This document shows positions 1-8,608 of a stretch of DNA of 52,156 nucleotides, piece by piece. Made by a program: the position numbers and the translations under genes. Position 1 is the stretch's first letter, and every line of letters starts with the position of its first letter. The notes beneath the pieces are model-generated. The model did not search any database. It was not told where the DNA came from and saw nothing but the letters and a program-made list of their open reading frames with translations. This DNA comes from an uncultured Erysipelotrichaceae bacterium (GTDB taxonomy: Bacteria > Bacillota_I > Bacilli_A > RF39 > UBA660): the NCBI GenBank assembly GCA_902764545.1, contig CACWWC010000015.1, positions 1 to 52,156 of the forward strand. The letters run 5' to 3'.

Positions 1-86
1 GCAGTGTTATAATTGAGTATAAACATAAATATAAAAATAGAAATTAATAGTAGACAAAAAAATAAAATATTCCACATCTTCTTCAT
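1..86 (-). CDS. N-terminus of a membrane or secreted protein (partial, runs off the left edge)
   Basis: A minus-strand frame starts with ATG at 86-84, preceded by a strong AAGGAG at 100-95, and stays open to the window edge (28 codons). The peptide begins MKKMWN, followed by an almost entirely hydrophobic stretch (residues 6-24), as in a signal peptide or membrane anchor. It lies downstream of the LCP gene on the same strand but has its own promoter at 108-136. Too little is visible to assign a family. Confidence 0.6.
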   Translation of the reverse strand, partial: MKKMWNILFFCLLLISIFIFMFILNYNT

Positions 87-107
87 AAAACAATCTCCTT
101 TATAATA

Positions 108-136
108 ATTATAATATAAAAATAAATCTGTAACAA
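108..136 (-). promoter_or_regulatory. promoter of the partial left-edge gene
   Basis: On the minus strand TTGTTA (136-131) and TATAAT (113-108) are separated by 17 bases, and the ribosome binding site follows at 100-95. The -35 box starts two bases after the T-run of the preceding terminator. Confidence 0.6.
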
Positions 137-137
137 T

Positions 138-164
138 AAAAAAAGATTATTGAATAAATAATCT
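138..164 (-). terminator. intrinsic terminator of the LCP gene
   Basis: An 8-bp stem AGATTATT/AATAATCT with a 5-base loop is followed on the minus strand by six T. The stem includes part of the TAG stop codon of the LCP gene. Confidence 0.7.
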
Positions 165-1572
165 ATTTTTCATGCAAAATATCTTTTATTTTTTCAGAAG
201 CGTTATTTACAGAAGACATATCGGGATTCATAATCCATGATTCTTGAGTACCTAAATGACCAACTCCAATTCCATCCGAACCATCAACACTTTGATTTAT
301 TATCTCAAAATTACTATTATCAATTCCAGTCTTTATAAATGATTTTATAACATTTTCATTCATATCAGTAACATAAAGTCCATCGAAGGTTTTTAAAAGT
401 TCACTATAATTTGTGAAAGAAGATAGTGACATTATTTTCTTTCCAATCTTCACAATTAACTGAGCACAATTTCTTTGCCTGTAGCGATCTCGGCCAGGAA
501 ATGCATTTCTCTCTCTAGCAATAGCAAGGGTCTCAATTCCATTATATGTCTGGCATCCTTTACTTACATGTAATTTTTTGCCCTTTGTATCATCATATGT
601 ATCTAATACAAGTGCATGAGTCGTAGTAAAATCATAATCAGAGCAAAACTCAACACCACCAACTAAATCAACAATATCAACTAAACTATTTGTATTAAAG
701 CTTATTGTATAATCAATATCAATATCAAATAAGTTTTCAAGAGCATCTTTACTAACTTCAGAATCTAATGATCCTAAACACATTAAAGTATCCTTCATAT
801 TATATTTTGGAACGTCAATATAATAATCACGAGGAATTGAAGTTAATAGTATTTTATGTGTTTTAGTATTAATCGTAGCTATCATATTATAGTCCCTCAT
901 AATACCAGTAAAATCAAGACCATTAACATAAATATTATAAGAATCTTTAACAACATCATTTTTCTTTAATTTTTCTTCGACTAATAACTCATCAATAATC
1001 TTATAATTTTCCTTTGATAATAAATTAGTAGAACTAAAAAAATAATCGTAATTAGCCTTAGCAACTAAGAAATAATAGTTATCATTTTTAGAAACTTCAT
1101 CTAAAGCCTGTAAAACATTATCAGTTTCTTTCTGTTTATAATTATTAGTAAGTTTAAGAGCATTCTTTATAGACCGACTGTATCCATAATAAGTAATTAA
1201 TGATGAACTATCTATATCTTTAATAGCACTAGCGCTATCACTGCTTTTTCCAACTATATAATAAGATGTCTTAACTTTGTAATAACTACTACTAATGTTT
1301 TTAACAACATGTTTATTTATTTTACTAACATAAAAACAAAATATAATATTAATCAAAAACACAAATATAGTAAAACAAATAGCAATAATTCTTAAAATCT
1401 TTTTTTTCATATTAATTCCGATAAAAGACAAAGTAACTAAAAGCAAATCTGAAACAATCAAAAGAAGCAAGTATTTAAGTGGTAAGATGTTTAGTTTAAT
1501 AATTTGCATGCAGGTTAAGAAAAATACAACTGTTGTAGCAAAATATAAGCATAAGTAAAAAAATTTTTTCAT
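163..1572 (-). CDS. LytR-CpsA-Psr (LCP) family cell-wall glycopolymer ligase
   Basis: LCP proteins are membrane enzymes that transfer undecaprenyl-phosphate-linked anionic polymers (teichoic acid or capsule) onto peptidoglycan outside the cell. The 469-residue product has three N-terminal membrane helices (about 4-23, 29-52 and 58-82). An extracellular stretch with no family match follows, then the LCP domain from about residue 215. Visible LCP hallmarks are SIPRDYY (R248) and RARERN...GRDRYRQR-like charged residues near 353-367, which bind the pyrophosphate. The ATG at 1572 follows AGGTGAT. The gene is monocistronic, with its own promoter and terminator. The polymer substrate cannot be read from the sequence. 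Confidence 0.9.
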   Translation of the reverse strand: MKKFFYLCLYFATTVVFFLTCMQIIKLNILPLKYLLLLIVSDLLLVTLSFIGINMKKKILRIIAICFTIFVFLINIIFCFYVSKINKHVVKNISSSYYKVKTSYYIVGKSSDSASAIKDIDSSSLITYYGYSRSIKNALKLTNNYKQKETDNVLQALDEVSKNDNYYFLVAKANYDYFFSSTNLLSKENYKIIDELLVEEKLKKNDVVKDSYNIYVNGLDFTGIMRDYNMIATINTKTHKILLTSIPRDYYIDVPKYNMKDTLMCLGSLDSEVSKDALENLFDIDIDYTISFNTNSLVDIVDLVGGVEFCSDYDFTTTHALVLDTYDDTKGKKLHVSKGCQTYNGIETLAIARERNAFPGRDRYRQRNCAQLIVKIGKKIMSLSSFTNYSELLKTFDGLYVTDMNENVIKSFIKTGIDNSNFEIINQSVDGSDGIGVGHLGTQESWIMNPDMSSVNNASEKIKDILHEK

Positions 1573-1596
1573 AGTATCACCTCAAAAACTATGAAT

Positions 1597-1625
1597 ATTA
1601 TAACATACATAAATAATCAAAACAA
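1597..1625 (-). promoter_or_regulatory. promoter of the LCP gene
   Basis: On the minus strand TTGTTT (1625-1620) and TATAAT (1602-1597) are 17 bases apart, with a TGt extension before the -10 box. It faces away from the nfnA promoter, with only five bases between the two -35 boxes. Confidence 0.65.
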
Positions 1626-1630
1626 ATATA

Positions 1631-1658
1631 TTGAATGGAAAATAAAATAATATATGAT
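1631..1658 (+). promoter_or_regulatory. probable promoter of nfnAB
   Basis: TTGAAT (1631-1636) is followed after 16 bases by TATGAT (1653-1658). A TATAAT at 1658-1663 is an alternative -10 box but would need a 21-base spacer. Confidence 0.45.
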
Positions 1659-1689
1659 ATAATAAATAAAAAGTATAAAGAGGTGTCAC

Positions 1690-2523
1690 ATGTATAAGGT
1701 AATAAAAAATGAACAAATAAGCAGCAACTCATTTCTAATGGAAGTTATAGCTCCCATCATATTAAAAAGATTTATTCCAGGCCAATTTGTAATTGTTATG
1801 GCAAAAGAAGATAGTGAAAGAATTCCTCTAACAATATATGATTATGACCATAAAAAAGGAACAATTTCTCTGATTTACCAAATAGTAGGAGCTTCAACAG
1901 AAGAGTTATCAACTATAAAAAATGAGATATTTGCAATTGTAGGACCTTTAGGTAATCCAAATGAAATTTGTAAGAATCCTGAAAATTATAAGGATAAAAA
2001 AATAGTCTATGTTGCAGGAGGTGTAGGAATAGCTCCCATATATCCTCAAGTAAAATATTTAAAAGAAAGGGGATATAATATCGATGTTATATATGGTGCA
2101 AGAAAAGCTAATTTACTTATCATTAGAGATAAAATAGAACAAGTAGTACATAAGATAAGTTATGCAACAGATGATGGATCGTTTGGTACAAAAGGATTTG
2201 TAACAGATGTTTTAGAAAAAAAGATAAATAATTATGATATTTGTATAGCCATTGGACCAGTTATAATGATGAAAAATGTTTGTGACTTAACAAAAAAATA
2301 TAAATTAAGAACCATTGTCAGTATGAATCCACTTATGGTAGACGGAAGTGGGATGTGTGGTGCATGTCGATGCGAAGTAGAAGGAAAACCAAAATTTGCA
2401 TGCATCCATGGGCCAGAATTTGACGGACATAAAGTTAATTTTGAACTAGCTTTAAAAAGAATGAATATATATAAAGAAGAAGAACAAGAAAAATGGGCTC
2501 AAATGAAAAAAAAGAATAGCTAA
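1690..2523 (+). CDS. nfnA: NfnA-like FAD/NAD-binding [2Fe-2S] subunit (PyrK/ferredoxin-NADP reductase family)
   Basis: This is the small subunit of an NfnAB-type complex (NADH-dependent reduced ferredoxin:NADP+ oxidoreductase), a cytoplasmic flavoenzyme that couples ferredoxin, NADH and NADPH in anaerobes. The N-terminal FAD-binding barrel carries RIPLTIYDYD, where the RxPLTI motif binds FAD. An NAD-binding domain follows with VAGGVGIAPIYPQ. The C-terminal cysteine cluster CGACRCEVEGKPKFAC ligates a [2Fe-2S] centre. Length (277) fits the family. AGAGGTG precedes the ATG. The gene lies 13 bases before its partner. A sulfide dehydrogenase or glutamate synthase accessory role is the usual alternative annotation. 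Confidence 0.88.
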   Translation: MYKVIKNEQISSNSFLMEVIAPIILKRFIPGQFVIVMAKEDSERIPLTIYDYDHKKGTISLIYQIVGASTEELSTIKNEIFAIVGPLGNPNEICKNPENYKDKKIVYVAGGVGIAPIYPQVKYLKERGYNIDVIYGARKANLLIIRDKIEQVVHKISYATDDGSFGTKGFVTDVLEKKINNYDICIAIGPVIMMKNVCDLTKKYKLRTIVSMNPLMVDGSGMCGACRCEVEGKPKFACIHGPEFDGHKVNFELALKRMNIYKEEEQEKWAQMKKKNS

Positions 2524-2536
2524 AGGAGATTATAAA

Positions 2537-3898
2537 ATGAATGGTAATGATAAGATAAAAATGAGAACACAGGATCCTAATAAGCGAAATAAAAATTTTG
2601 ATGAAGTAGAATTGGGATATAGTGAAGAAGAAGCAACAAAAGAGGCAGAAAGATGTCTACATTGTAAAGTACCAAAATGTGTTGAAGGGTGTCCAGTTAA
2701 TATCATGATTCCAGATTTTATAGCAGCTATAAAAGAACATAATATAAAAAAAGCATACGACATACTTAGCGAATCAACATCTCTTCCTGCAGTTTGTGGA
2801 AGAGTGTGTCCTCAAGAAAAGCAATGCGAGGCTAAATGTATAAGAGGAATAAAAGGAGACTCTATTGCGATAGGATCATTGGAAAGATATGTTGCCGATG
2901 AAGCAATAAAAAATAACTTTACAAGCTCAGTCATGTCAAAAGCAAATGGAAAAAAGGTAGCAATTATTGGAAGCGGGCCATCAGGATTATCATGTGCCGG
3001 TGACTTAGCGAAAGCAGGATATAAAGTTGTAATTTATGAAGTGTTACATAAAGCAGGTGGCGTTCTAACATATGGCATCCCTGAATTTAGACTGCCTAAA
3101 AAGATTGTTGAAGAACAAATAAATAGTTTAAAAAAGCTAGGTGTGGAGATTAATTTAAACGTACCAGTTGGTAATGCCATTACATTAGATGAATTACAAA
3201 AAGAAAATGACGCGGTTTTTATAGGCACAGGTGCAGGATTACCAAAATTTATGGGAATCGAAGGAGAAGATGCCAGTGGTGTTTTTTCCGCAAATGAAAT
3301 ATTAACTAGAATTAATTTGATGGGAGGATACCAAAAAGATAGCAAGACGCCAATAAAACATGCAAAAAAAGCATATGTCATTGGTGGAGGAAATGTTGCA
3401 ATGGATGCAGTGCGTTCTCTTAAACGTCTTGGAATAGAAGCTCATATTATGTATCGTAGAGGTGAGGAAGAGTTACCAGCAAGAAAAATGGAAGTGGAAC
3501 ACGCCAAAGAAGAAGGAATACAATTTGATTTATTAAAAAATCCAATAAAGATATTAGTTGACGATGATAATAATGTTACAGGTATGGAAGTTGTAGATAT
3601 GGAACTATCTGAGCCAGGAGAGGATGGAAGAAGAAACGTTAATGCTATTAAAGGATCTAATCACAACGTTGAATGTGATATGGTCGTAATGGCTCTTGGA
3701 ACAGGCCCTAATCATGAGGCGCTAAAAGAAAGTAATATAAAAATAACTGATAGAAATCTGATATACGTAGATGGAACAAAAACATCACTAGATAATGTAT
3801 TTGCAGGAGGAGATGCCGTAACAGGTGCAGCAACTGTAATACTTGCAATGGAAGCTGGTAAAAAAGCTGCAAAAGAAATAATAACCATGTTAAATTAA
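2537..3898 (+). CDS. nfnB: NfnB-like NADPH oxidoreductase (glutamate synthase small-subunit family)
   Basis: This is the large subunit expected to pair with the upstream NfnA. The N-terminus has two cysteine clusters for [4Fe-4S] centres: CLHCKVPKCVEGCP (about residues 44-57) and CGRVCPQEKQCEAKC. A GxGxxG FAD site (IIGSGPSGLSCAGDLA, about residue 146) and an NADPH site (VIGGGNVAMDAVRS, near 285) follow. At 453 residues it matches NfnB or the GltA small subunit. No glutamate synthase large subunit is present, which together with nfnA favours electron bifurcation over glutamate synthesis. Start ATG follows AAAGGAG. No plus-strand terminator with a T-run is visible downstream. Confidence 0.88.
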   Translation: MNGNDKIKMRTQDPNKRNKNFDEVELGYSEEEATKEAERCLHCKVPKCVEGCPVNIMIPDFIAAIKEHNIKKAYDILSESTSLPAVCGRVCPQEKQCEAKCIRGIKGDSIAIGSLERYVADEAIKNNFTSSVMSKANGKKVAIIGSGPSGLSCAGDLAKAGYKVVIYEVLHKAGGVLTYGIPEFRLPKKIVEEQINSLKKLGVEINLNVPVGNAITLDELQKENDAVFIGTGAGLPKFMGIEGEDASGVFSANEILTRINLMGGYQKDSKTPIKHAKKAYVIGGGNVAMDAVRSLKRLGIEAHIMYRRGEEELPARKMEVEHAKEEGIQFDLLKNPIKILVDDDNNVTGMEVVDMELSEPGEDGRRNVNAIKGSNHNVECDMVVMALGTGPNHEALKESNIKITDRNLIYVDGTKTSLDNVFAGGDAVTGAATVILAMEAGKKAAKEIITMLN

Positions 3899-3937
3899 AA
3901 AAAGTGTAGTTTGACACATAAAAAGTAATTTAAAAAG

Positions 3938-4033
3938 CAAAAAAAGAGAGCAAAAACTACGCTCTCTAATCTATATAAAGAGGATCTTCACACTTTCAGT
4001 GAACCTTCCTCTACTAATAATATATGTCTGATT
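3938..4033 (-). ncRNA. candidate small RNA on the minus strand between nfnB and prfB
   Basis: Read on the minus strand, a possible promoter (TTGGTA at 4069-4064, 18 bases, TATATT at 4045-4040) precedes two hairpins. The first (4012-3979) pairs AGAGGA with TCCTCT and, inside, TTCAC with GTGAA across an asymmetric internal loop. The second (3967-3945) pairs AGAGAGC with GCTCTCT and is followed by a T-run, which is a clear terminator for this strand only. No minus-strand coding gene ends here, so the terminator needs another explanation. A transcript of about 95-100 nt is inferred. It does not match SRP RNA, 6S RNA or a riboswitch class that I can recognise. Confidence 0.4.
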
Positions 4034-4062
4034 GAAATAAATATACTAAAATAATTAAAATA

Positions 4063-4082
4063 TTACCAAAATATGGTAAAAT
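4063..4082 (+). promoter_or_regulatory. inverted repeat overlapping the prfB -10 region and the facing -35 box
   Basis: TTACCA (4063-4068), five bases, TGGTAA (4074-4079) form a perfect inverted repeat. TGgTAAAAT (4074-4082) reads as an extended -10 promoter for prfB, and TTGGTA on the other strand reads as the -35 box of the candidate small RNA. A regulator binding here could control both directions. Confidence 0.35.
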
Positions 4083-4104
4083 AATAAAAAGTATGGAGGG
4101 TAAT

Positions 4105-5206
4105 ATGATGGAAATAAAGGAACAAAAAAAACAAACAGAAAAAAATTTAAGTATTATAAACAATTTATGGAGGTCACTTTGACATACCAACAAAAAAACA
4201 AGAAATAAAAGAAAAAGAAAAGCAAACGGAACAGGAAGATTTTTGGAATGATCGGAATAATGCTGAAGAGATATTAAAACAAATAAAAGAACAAAAGGAT
4301 TTAGTAAATAACATTGAATCATTGAAAAAAGATCTAGAAGAAAATATTGAATTGTTAGAATTACTTGAAACAGAAAATGACCAGGGATTATATAATGAAG
4401 TTGAAAAAACAACAAGCTCACTTTCAAAAAGAACTAATGAGCTAAATCTTCTACTATTATTAAATGGACCTTACGATAAAAATAGCTGCATTTTAGATAT
4501 TCATCCGGGAGCAGGAGGAACAGAATCTTGTGATTGGGCTAGCATGCTATATAGAATGTATACAAGATGGTGTGAAAAAAAAGGTTACAAAGTAACAATA
4601 CTTGACTATCAAGATGGAGATGAAGCGGGAATTAAAAGTGTATCCATTATGGTGAAGGGCTTATATGCATATGGATATTTAAAAAATGAAAAAGGAGTCC
4701 ATAGACTTGTAAGACTTTCCCCATTTGATTCAAACAATAGAAGACATACTTCATTTGCATCAGTAGAGGTAACGCCAGACATTGATAAAGATATTAATAT
4801 AGAAATAGATGATAAAGATTTAAAAATTGACGTATATAGATCAACAGGAGCAGGTGGTCAAGGAGTAAACACAACAGACTCAGCCGTTAGAATTACCCAC
4901 CTACCAACAAAAATAGTAGTAACATGTCAAAATGAGAGAAGCCAAATACAAAATAAAGAACAGGCAATGAAAGTCTTAAAAAATAAATTGTTATTAAAAA
5001 AGATGGAGGAACAAGAAAAAGAATTAAATAAAATAAAGGGAACCCAATCGAACATAGAATTTGGATCTCAAATACGAAGCTACGTCATGCATCCATATTC
5101 TATGGTTAAAGATCATAGAACAGATGAAGAAACAAGTAATGTGGATAAAGTAATGGATGGTGATTTAGATATTTTTATTGAAAGCAATTTAAAAAGGGAG
5201 TTGTAA
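4105..5206 (+). CDS. prfB: peptide chain release factor 2 (programmed +1 frameshift)
   Basis: RF2 reads UGA and UAA stop codons and releases the peptide at the ribosome. Frame 0 starts at ATG 4105 (or the adjacent ATG 4108) behind GGAGGG and reads 25 codons to CTT TGA C (4177-4183). There the ribosome shifts +1 to GAC and continues for 341 codons, giving 366 residues. The internal SD-like GGAGG just upstream (4169-4173) is the usual stimulator. The first post-shift residues DIPTKK and the later EDFW match RF2. SPF (stop-codon recognition) and GGQ in TGAGGQGVNTTDSAV (peptide release) are both present. Expression is expected to be autoregulated, since low RF2 favours the shift. A start at 4322 would discard the N-terminal domain. 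Confidence 0.95.
4177..4183 (+). promoter_or_regulatory. prfB +1 programmed frameshift site
   Basis: CTT TGA C lies in frame 0 of prfB, with the SD-like GGAGG ending four bases before CTT. This matches the canonical RF2 autoregulatory site apart from a TCA spacer codon. Confidence 0.93.
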
Positions 5207-5207
5207 T

Positions 5208-6089
5208 ATGAATGGTTTATCAACAATTAAAGACATTGCACAATTTATAGATATAGAGAAACAAAATAAATTAAAAAGATTAATAAACTTTATTATTGGT
5301 TGTTTCTTGATTTCTTTAGCATACAATGTTTTTGTTGCTGAAAATAAGATAGTACCCGGAGGAGTAGGTGGAATAGCCGTTATAATAAATAATTTTTTTG
5401 GCATTGACAACACTATCACAATTATTTGCTTAAATGTAATATTAATTACATTAAGTTATCTACTACTAGGAGTAGAAAAAACAAATCATAGTATTTTAGG
5501 CACAGCCTTATTTCCTTTATTTATAAAATTGACTGAGCATGCAAATATTTGGTTGCAAATAGACACATCAAAAGTACTGCTTTCAGTACTAATAGGTGGA
5601 ATCATTTATGGAATAGGAGCAGGATTTGTATTTAAGGCGGGTTATACTACTGGTGGAACAGATATATTAAATCAAATAATATCAAAATATGCTAAGACAA
5701 GCATCGGAAATAGTATGTTGATGAGTGATGGACTAATTGTACTTTCATCAGGAATATTTTTTGGTATACATAGTTTAATGTATTCAATATTAATATTATA
5801 TCTAATCAGTTATATTTCAGATAGAATAATACTAGGTGTTTCTGATAATAAAATGTTCTATATTATAACAAAAGAAAAACATAAGATTAAAGAATATATA
5901 ATTGAAGAATTAAAACATGGAGCAACAATTTTTAAGGGAAAAGGTGGTTACAAAAAGTACAAAGGTGATGTTTTAATGACAGTTTTACCTACAAGAGAAT
6001 ACTACAAATTTAGAAATGGAATAAAGTCTATAGATAAAGATGCATTCTTTATTGTAACAGATGCATATGAAGTGTTTGGAGGTGAGTAA
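5208..6089 (+). CDS. YitT family membrane protein (first of a tandem pair)
   Basis: YitT/DUF161 proteins are integral membrane proteins of unknown transport function with a cytoplasmic C-terminal DUF2179 domain. Hydrophobic helices span residues about 20-195. GYTTGGTDILNQII is the family-type glycine-rich loop. The C-terminal portion (about 225-290) has the DUF2179 pattern, with MTVLPTREYYK and DAFFIVTDAYEV. Length (293) is normal. The start follows prfB by one base, with GGGAG inside the prfB end, so translation is probably coupled. Its closest visible relative is the next gene, which suggests duplication and a possible heteromer. Confidence 0.9.
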   Translation: MNGLSTIKDIAQFIDIEKQNKLKRLINFIIGCFLISLAYNVFVAENKIVPGGVGGIAVIINNFFGIDNTITIICLNVILITLSYLLLGVEKTNHSILGTALFPLFIKLTEHANIWLQIDTSKVLLSVLIGGIIYGIGAGFVFKAGYTTGGTDILNQIISKYAKTSIGNSMLMSDGLIVLSSGIFFGIHSLMYSILILYLISYISDRIILGVSDNKMFYIITKEKHKIKEYIIEELKHGATIFKGKGGYKKYKGDVLMTVLPTREYYKFRNGIKSIDKDAFFIVTDAYEVFGGE

Positions 6090-6090
6090 A

Positions 6091-6933
6091 ATGAGTAAAA
6101 TAATAGATAAAAATGAAATAACAAGAACAACTACTATGCTGATATCTTTAATATTAAGCGCAGTATTATACAACTTGTTTTTACTACCGCTAAAACTTGT
6201 TACAGGTGGTGTCCCAGGTATTGCAACAATAACCCACTATTTATATGGAATAAAACCATCTATCATGATTTTTCTACTTTCAGCAGCCTGTGTTACAATC
6301 AGTTTTATGTATCTAGGAGTTAAAAGAACGGCGGCCACTCTTTTAGCAACAATTATATATCCCATTTTTGTTCAATTAACTTCCCCGCTTAATAAAATCA
6401 TAGTTGGAGATAAAGATACATTATTATTGGTAATTTTTTCCGGAGTTATAAGTGGAATAGCCAATGGATTAATGTATAAAACAGGATATAGCAATGGAGG
6501 CTTTCCTATAATAAGCCAAATTCTTTATGAAAAAAAACAAATATCAATATCAAAATCTAGTTTATTAATCAATGTTTCTATTGTAATTTTAGGTTCATTA
6601 TTTTTTGGAACTACTAATGCTCTTTATGCTATAGTGTTTTTATATATTAATAATTTAGTTTTAGATAAGGTTTTATTGGGAGTTTCAAATAATAAGGCCT
6701 TCTATATTATCACTGAGAAAGATACTGAAGTAAAAGAATATATCTTAAACCATCTTGGACATGATGTAACGGTATTTGACGTAAAGGGAGGTTTTATGGA
6801 AGAAAAAAGAAAAGTCTTATTAACAGTCATCCCTTCAAGAGAATATTACAAAGTTACAGAAGGAATAAAACAAATCGATAAAAAAGTATTTTTTACTGCA
6901 ACAGACGCTTACCAAGTTGAAGGAGGCAAGTAA
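6091..6933 (+). CDS. YitT family membrane protein (second of a tandem pair)
   Basis: This is a paralogue of the preceding gene with the same architecture: membrane helices to about residue 190, GYSNGGFPIISQIL in place of the first copy's loop, and a DUF2179-like C-terminus (TVIPSREYYK, VFFTATDAYQVEGG). The ATG at 6091 is preferred because GGAGGTGAG lies just upstream. A longer in-frame version from 6061 would overlap the previous gene and begin with unrelated residues. The gene gives 280 residues and ends shortly before a terminator, so prfB-yitT-yitT may be one transcript. The substrate is unknown. Confidence 0.9.
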   Translation: MSKIIDKNEITRTTTMLISLILSAVLYNLFLLPLKLVTGGVPGIATITHYLYGIKPSIMIFLLSAACVTISFMYLGVKRTAATLLATIIYPIFVQLTSPLNKIIVGDKDTLLLVIFSGVISGIANGLMYKTGYSNGGFPIISQILYEKKQISISKSSLLINVSIVILGSLFFGTTNALYAIVFLYINNLVLDKVLLGVSNNKAFYIITEKDTEVKEYILNHLGHDVTVFDVKGGFMEEKRKVLLTVIPSREYYKVTEGIKQIDKKVFFTATDAYQVEGGK

Positions 6934-6947
6934 CATAGTAAACTATG

Positions 6948-6974
6948 GTAAAGTTATCTAACTTTACTTTTTTT
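6948..6974 (+). terminator. intrinsic terminator after the YitT pair
   Basis: GTAAAGT/ACTTTAC (7 bp, extendable by TA/TA) with a six-base loop is followed by seven T. Confidence 0.85.
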
Positions 6975-6987
6975 ATAAATAAAATTA

Positions 6988-6996
6988 TGCTATAAT
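6988..6996 (+). promoter_or_regulatory. extended -10 promoter of ftsEX
   Basis: TGcTATAAT lies 28 bases before the ftsE ATG. No good -35 box is present, because that space is occupied by the terminator T-run. Confidence 0.6.
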
Positions 6997-7023
6997 AAAA
7001 TAACTAAGGTGGTGATAGTATAG

Positions 7024-7722
7024 ATGGATTTAATAAGAGTTAGAAATGTTGAAAAAAAATATAAAAATGGAGTAACAGCCATCTATGATTTAAACTTAGC
7101 AATCGAAAAAGGCTCTTTTGTTTTTGTTATAGGAGGGTCAGGTAGTGGAAAGTCAACTTTAATAAAGATGCTTTATAGAGAAGAAAAGCCTACAAAGGGT
7201 CAAGTAATAGTAGGAGGACTTGATGTTGCTAAATTAAAAGATAAAAAAGTATACAAACTAAGACGTAAATTAGGAATAGTATTTCAAGATTATAGATTAT
7301 TACAAAAACTTACAGTGTATGAAAATGTTGCCTTCGCACTAGAATGTATTGGAGAAAAAAAAGATGACATTAGAGTGAAAGTGTTAAAAGCATTAGAAGA
7401 TGTAGGTTTAAAAAATAAAGTTCATAGTTACCCAGATCAACTTTCAGGAGGAGAACAGCAGAGAGTTTCAATTGCTCGTGCAATAGTAAACAATCCAAAA
7501 CTTTTACTGTGTGATGAGCCAACAGGAAATCTTGATCCAGAAAAGAGTATGGAAATAATGAAAGTTTTAAATGACATTAACAAAAATAGAGGCACGACAA
7601 TAATCATGGCAACACATGATGAAAAAATTGTTAATAAAATGAAAAAACAAGTAATTACTCTTAAAGATGGACATTTAGTAAACTTTAAACAGAAAGGAAA
7701 GTATGAAAATGAAGCTATTTAG
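7024..7722 (+). CDS. ftsE: cell-division ABC ATPase FtsE
   Basis: FtsE powers the FtsEX complex, which transmits ATP hydrolysis across the membrane to activate a peptidoglycan hydrolase during division or elongation. The Walker A motif GGSGSGKST (37-45), signature LSGGEQQR, Walker B LLLCDEPTGNLD and switch histidine (MATHDE) are all intact. Length 232 is typical. AAGGTGGTGAT precedes the ATG. The next gene, ftsX, overlaps it by 20 bases, so the two are translationally coupled. prfB upstream and ftsX plus an M23 peptidase downstream match a common Firmicutes order. Confidence 0.95.
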   Translation: MDLIRVRNVEKKYKNGVTAIYDLNLAIEKGSFVFVIGGSGSGKSTLIKMLYREEKPTKGQVIVGGLDVAKLKDKKVYKLRRKLGIVFQDYRLLQKLTVYENVAFALECIGEKKDDIRVKVLKALEDVGLKNKVHSYPDQLSGGEQQRVSIARAIVNNPKLLLCDEPTGNLDPEKSMEIMKVLNDINKNRGTTIIMATHDEKIVNKMKKQVITLKDGHLVNFKQKGKYENEAI

Positions 7723-8608
7723 AATGTTAGCCAGAAGCATTAGAGATGCTTTTAAAAGCGTTATTAGGAATTTTAGTCTATCGTTAGCTTCAATTTCATG
7801 TATAACTATAACACTTATAATTGTTGCATTAGCGATAATTGCATCAATGAATGTCCAAAACTTTACAAAAGAAATAGAAAAAGATATGACAATTGTTGTA
7901 TTCCTTGACAATGATACAGATGAAGAAGAAGCTAAAATAGTAGAAAACAAAATTAGTAAAATGTCAAATGTAAGCAAGTATACATTTCAAACAAAGAAAG
8001 ATGTAAAAGAAAAAATGCAACAAGAATCGGAAGTATTTAATACTGTTTTAGAAACATGGGATGATGAAAATAGCCCATTAAAGGATACATTTCAAGTCAA
8101 AGTCAAAAATATAGAGAAAATAAAAAGCACTGCAGAACAAATAGAAAAAATAAAAAATGTATCAGTAGTTAGATATGGTGAAGGCATGGTAGATAAAATG
8201 GTAACTGCATTTTCATCTATAGAAAAGGTAACATATGGTATTGTTATAGCTTTGATATTAGTAACCATATTTCTAATAATTAATACAATAAAGTTAACAA
8301 TTTCTGCAAGAAAAAGAGAAATCTCCATTATGAGACTTGTAGGAGCAAGTAACTTCACAATAAAAACGCCATTTATAATTGAAGGAATGATTCTAGGAAT
8401 GTTCGGTTCTATAGTACCAATATTAATTACCATGTATGGATATACTGCTTTCTATAAACATTTTAATGGTTACCTATTTTCAGAATTAATCAAATTAATA
8501 GTACCAGAACCATTTATCTATCAAACTTCATTAGCAATATTAGGAATAGGAATACTCGTTGGTATGATTGGAAGTGCCAGTGCAGTAAGAAAGTATTTAA
8601 AGATATGA
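7703..8608 (+). CDS. ftsX: cell-division membrane protein FtsX
   Basis: FtsX is the permease-like partner of FtsE and contacts an extracellular hydrolase. One N-terminal membrane helix (about 25-50) is followed by an extracellular domain (about 52-170) and three C-terminal helices with the FtsX signature region around RKREISIMRLVGAS. At 301 residues it is full length. The ATG at 7703 lies inside ftsE with AAAGGA upstream, and its TGA stop overlaps the next ATG (ATGA). This tight coupling supports a three-gene FtsE-FtsX-hydrolase unit. Confidence 0.95.
   Translation: MKMKLFRMLARSIRDAFKSVIRNFSLSLASISCITITLIIVALAIIASMNVQNFTKEIEKDMTIVVFLDNDTDEEEAKIVENKISKMSNVSKYTFQTKKDVKEKMQQESEVFNTVLETWDDENSPLKDTFQVKVKNIEKIKSTAEQIEKIKNVSVVRYGEGMVDKMVTAFSSIEKVTYGIVIALILVTIFLIINTIKLTISARKREISIMRLVGASNFTIKTPFIIEGMILGMFGSIVPILITMYGYTAFYKHFNGYLFSELIKLIVPEPFIYQTSLAILGIGILVGMIGSASAVRKYLKI

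Noticed and set aside
2530-3917. Minus-strand open frames opposite nfnB, and similar antisense frames elsewhere
   Set aside because: They lie opposite strongly conserved coding sequence, lack ribosome binding sites and encode low-complexity hydrophobic residues.
3938-4033. SRP (4.5S) RNA or a preQ1 riboswitch
   Set aside because: The GGAA tetraloop region of SRP RNA and the preQ1 aptamer pattern are both absent.
4322-5206. prfB as a 294-residue gene starting at 4322
   Set aside because: This drops the RF2 N-terminal domain. The upstream frame, the CTT TGA C site and the internal GGAGG give the full 366-residue protein.
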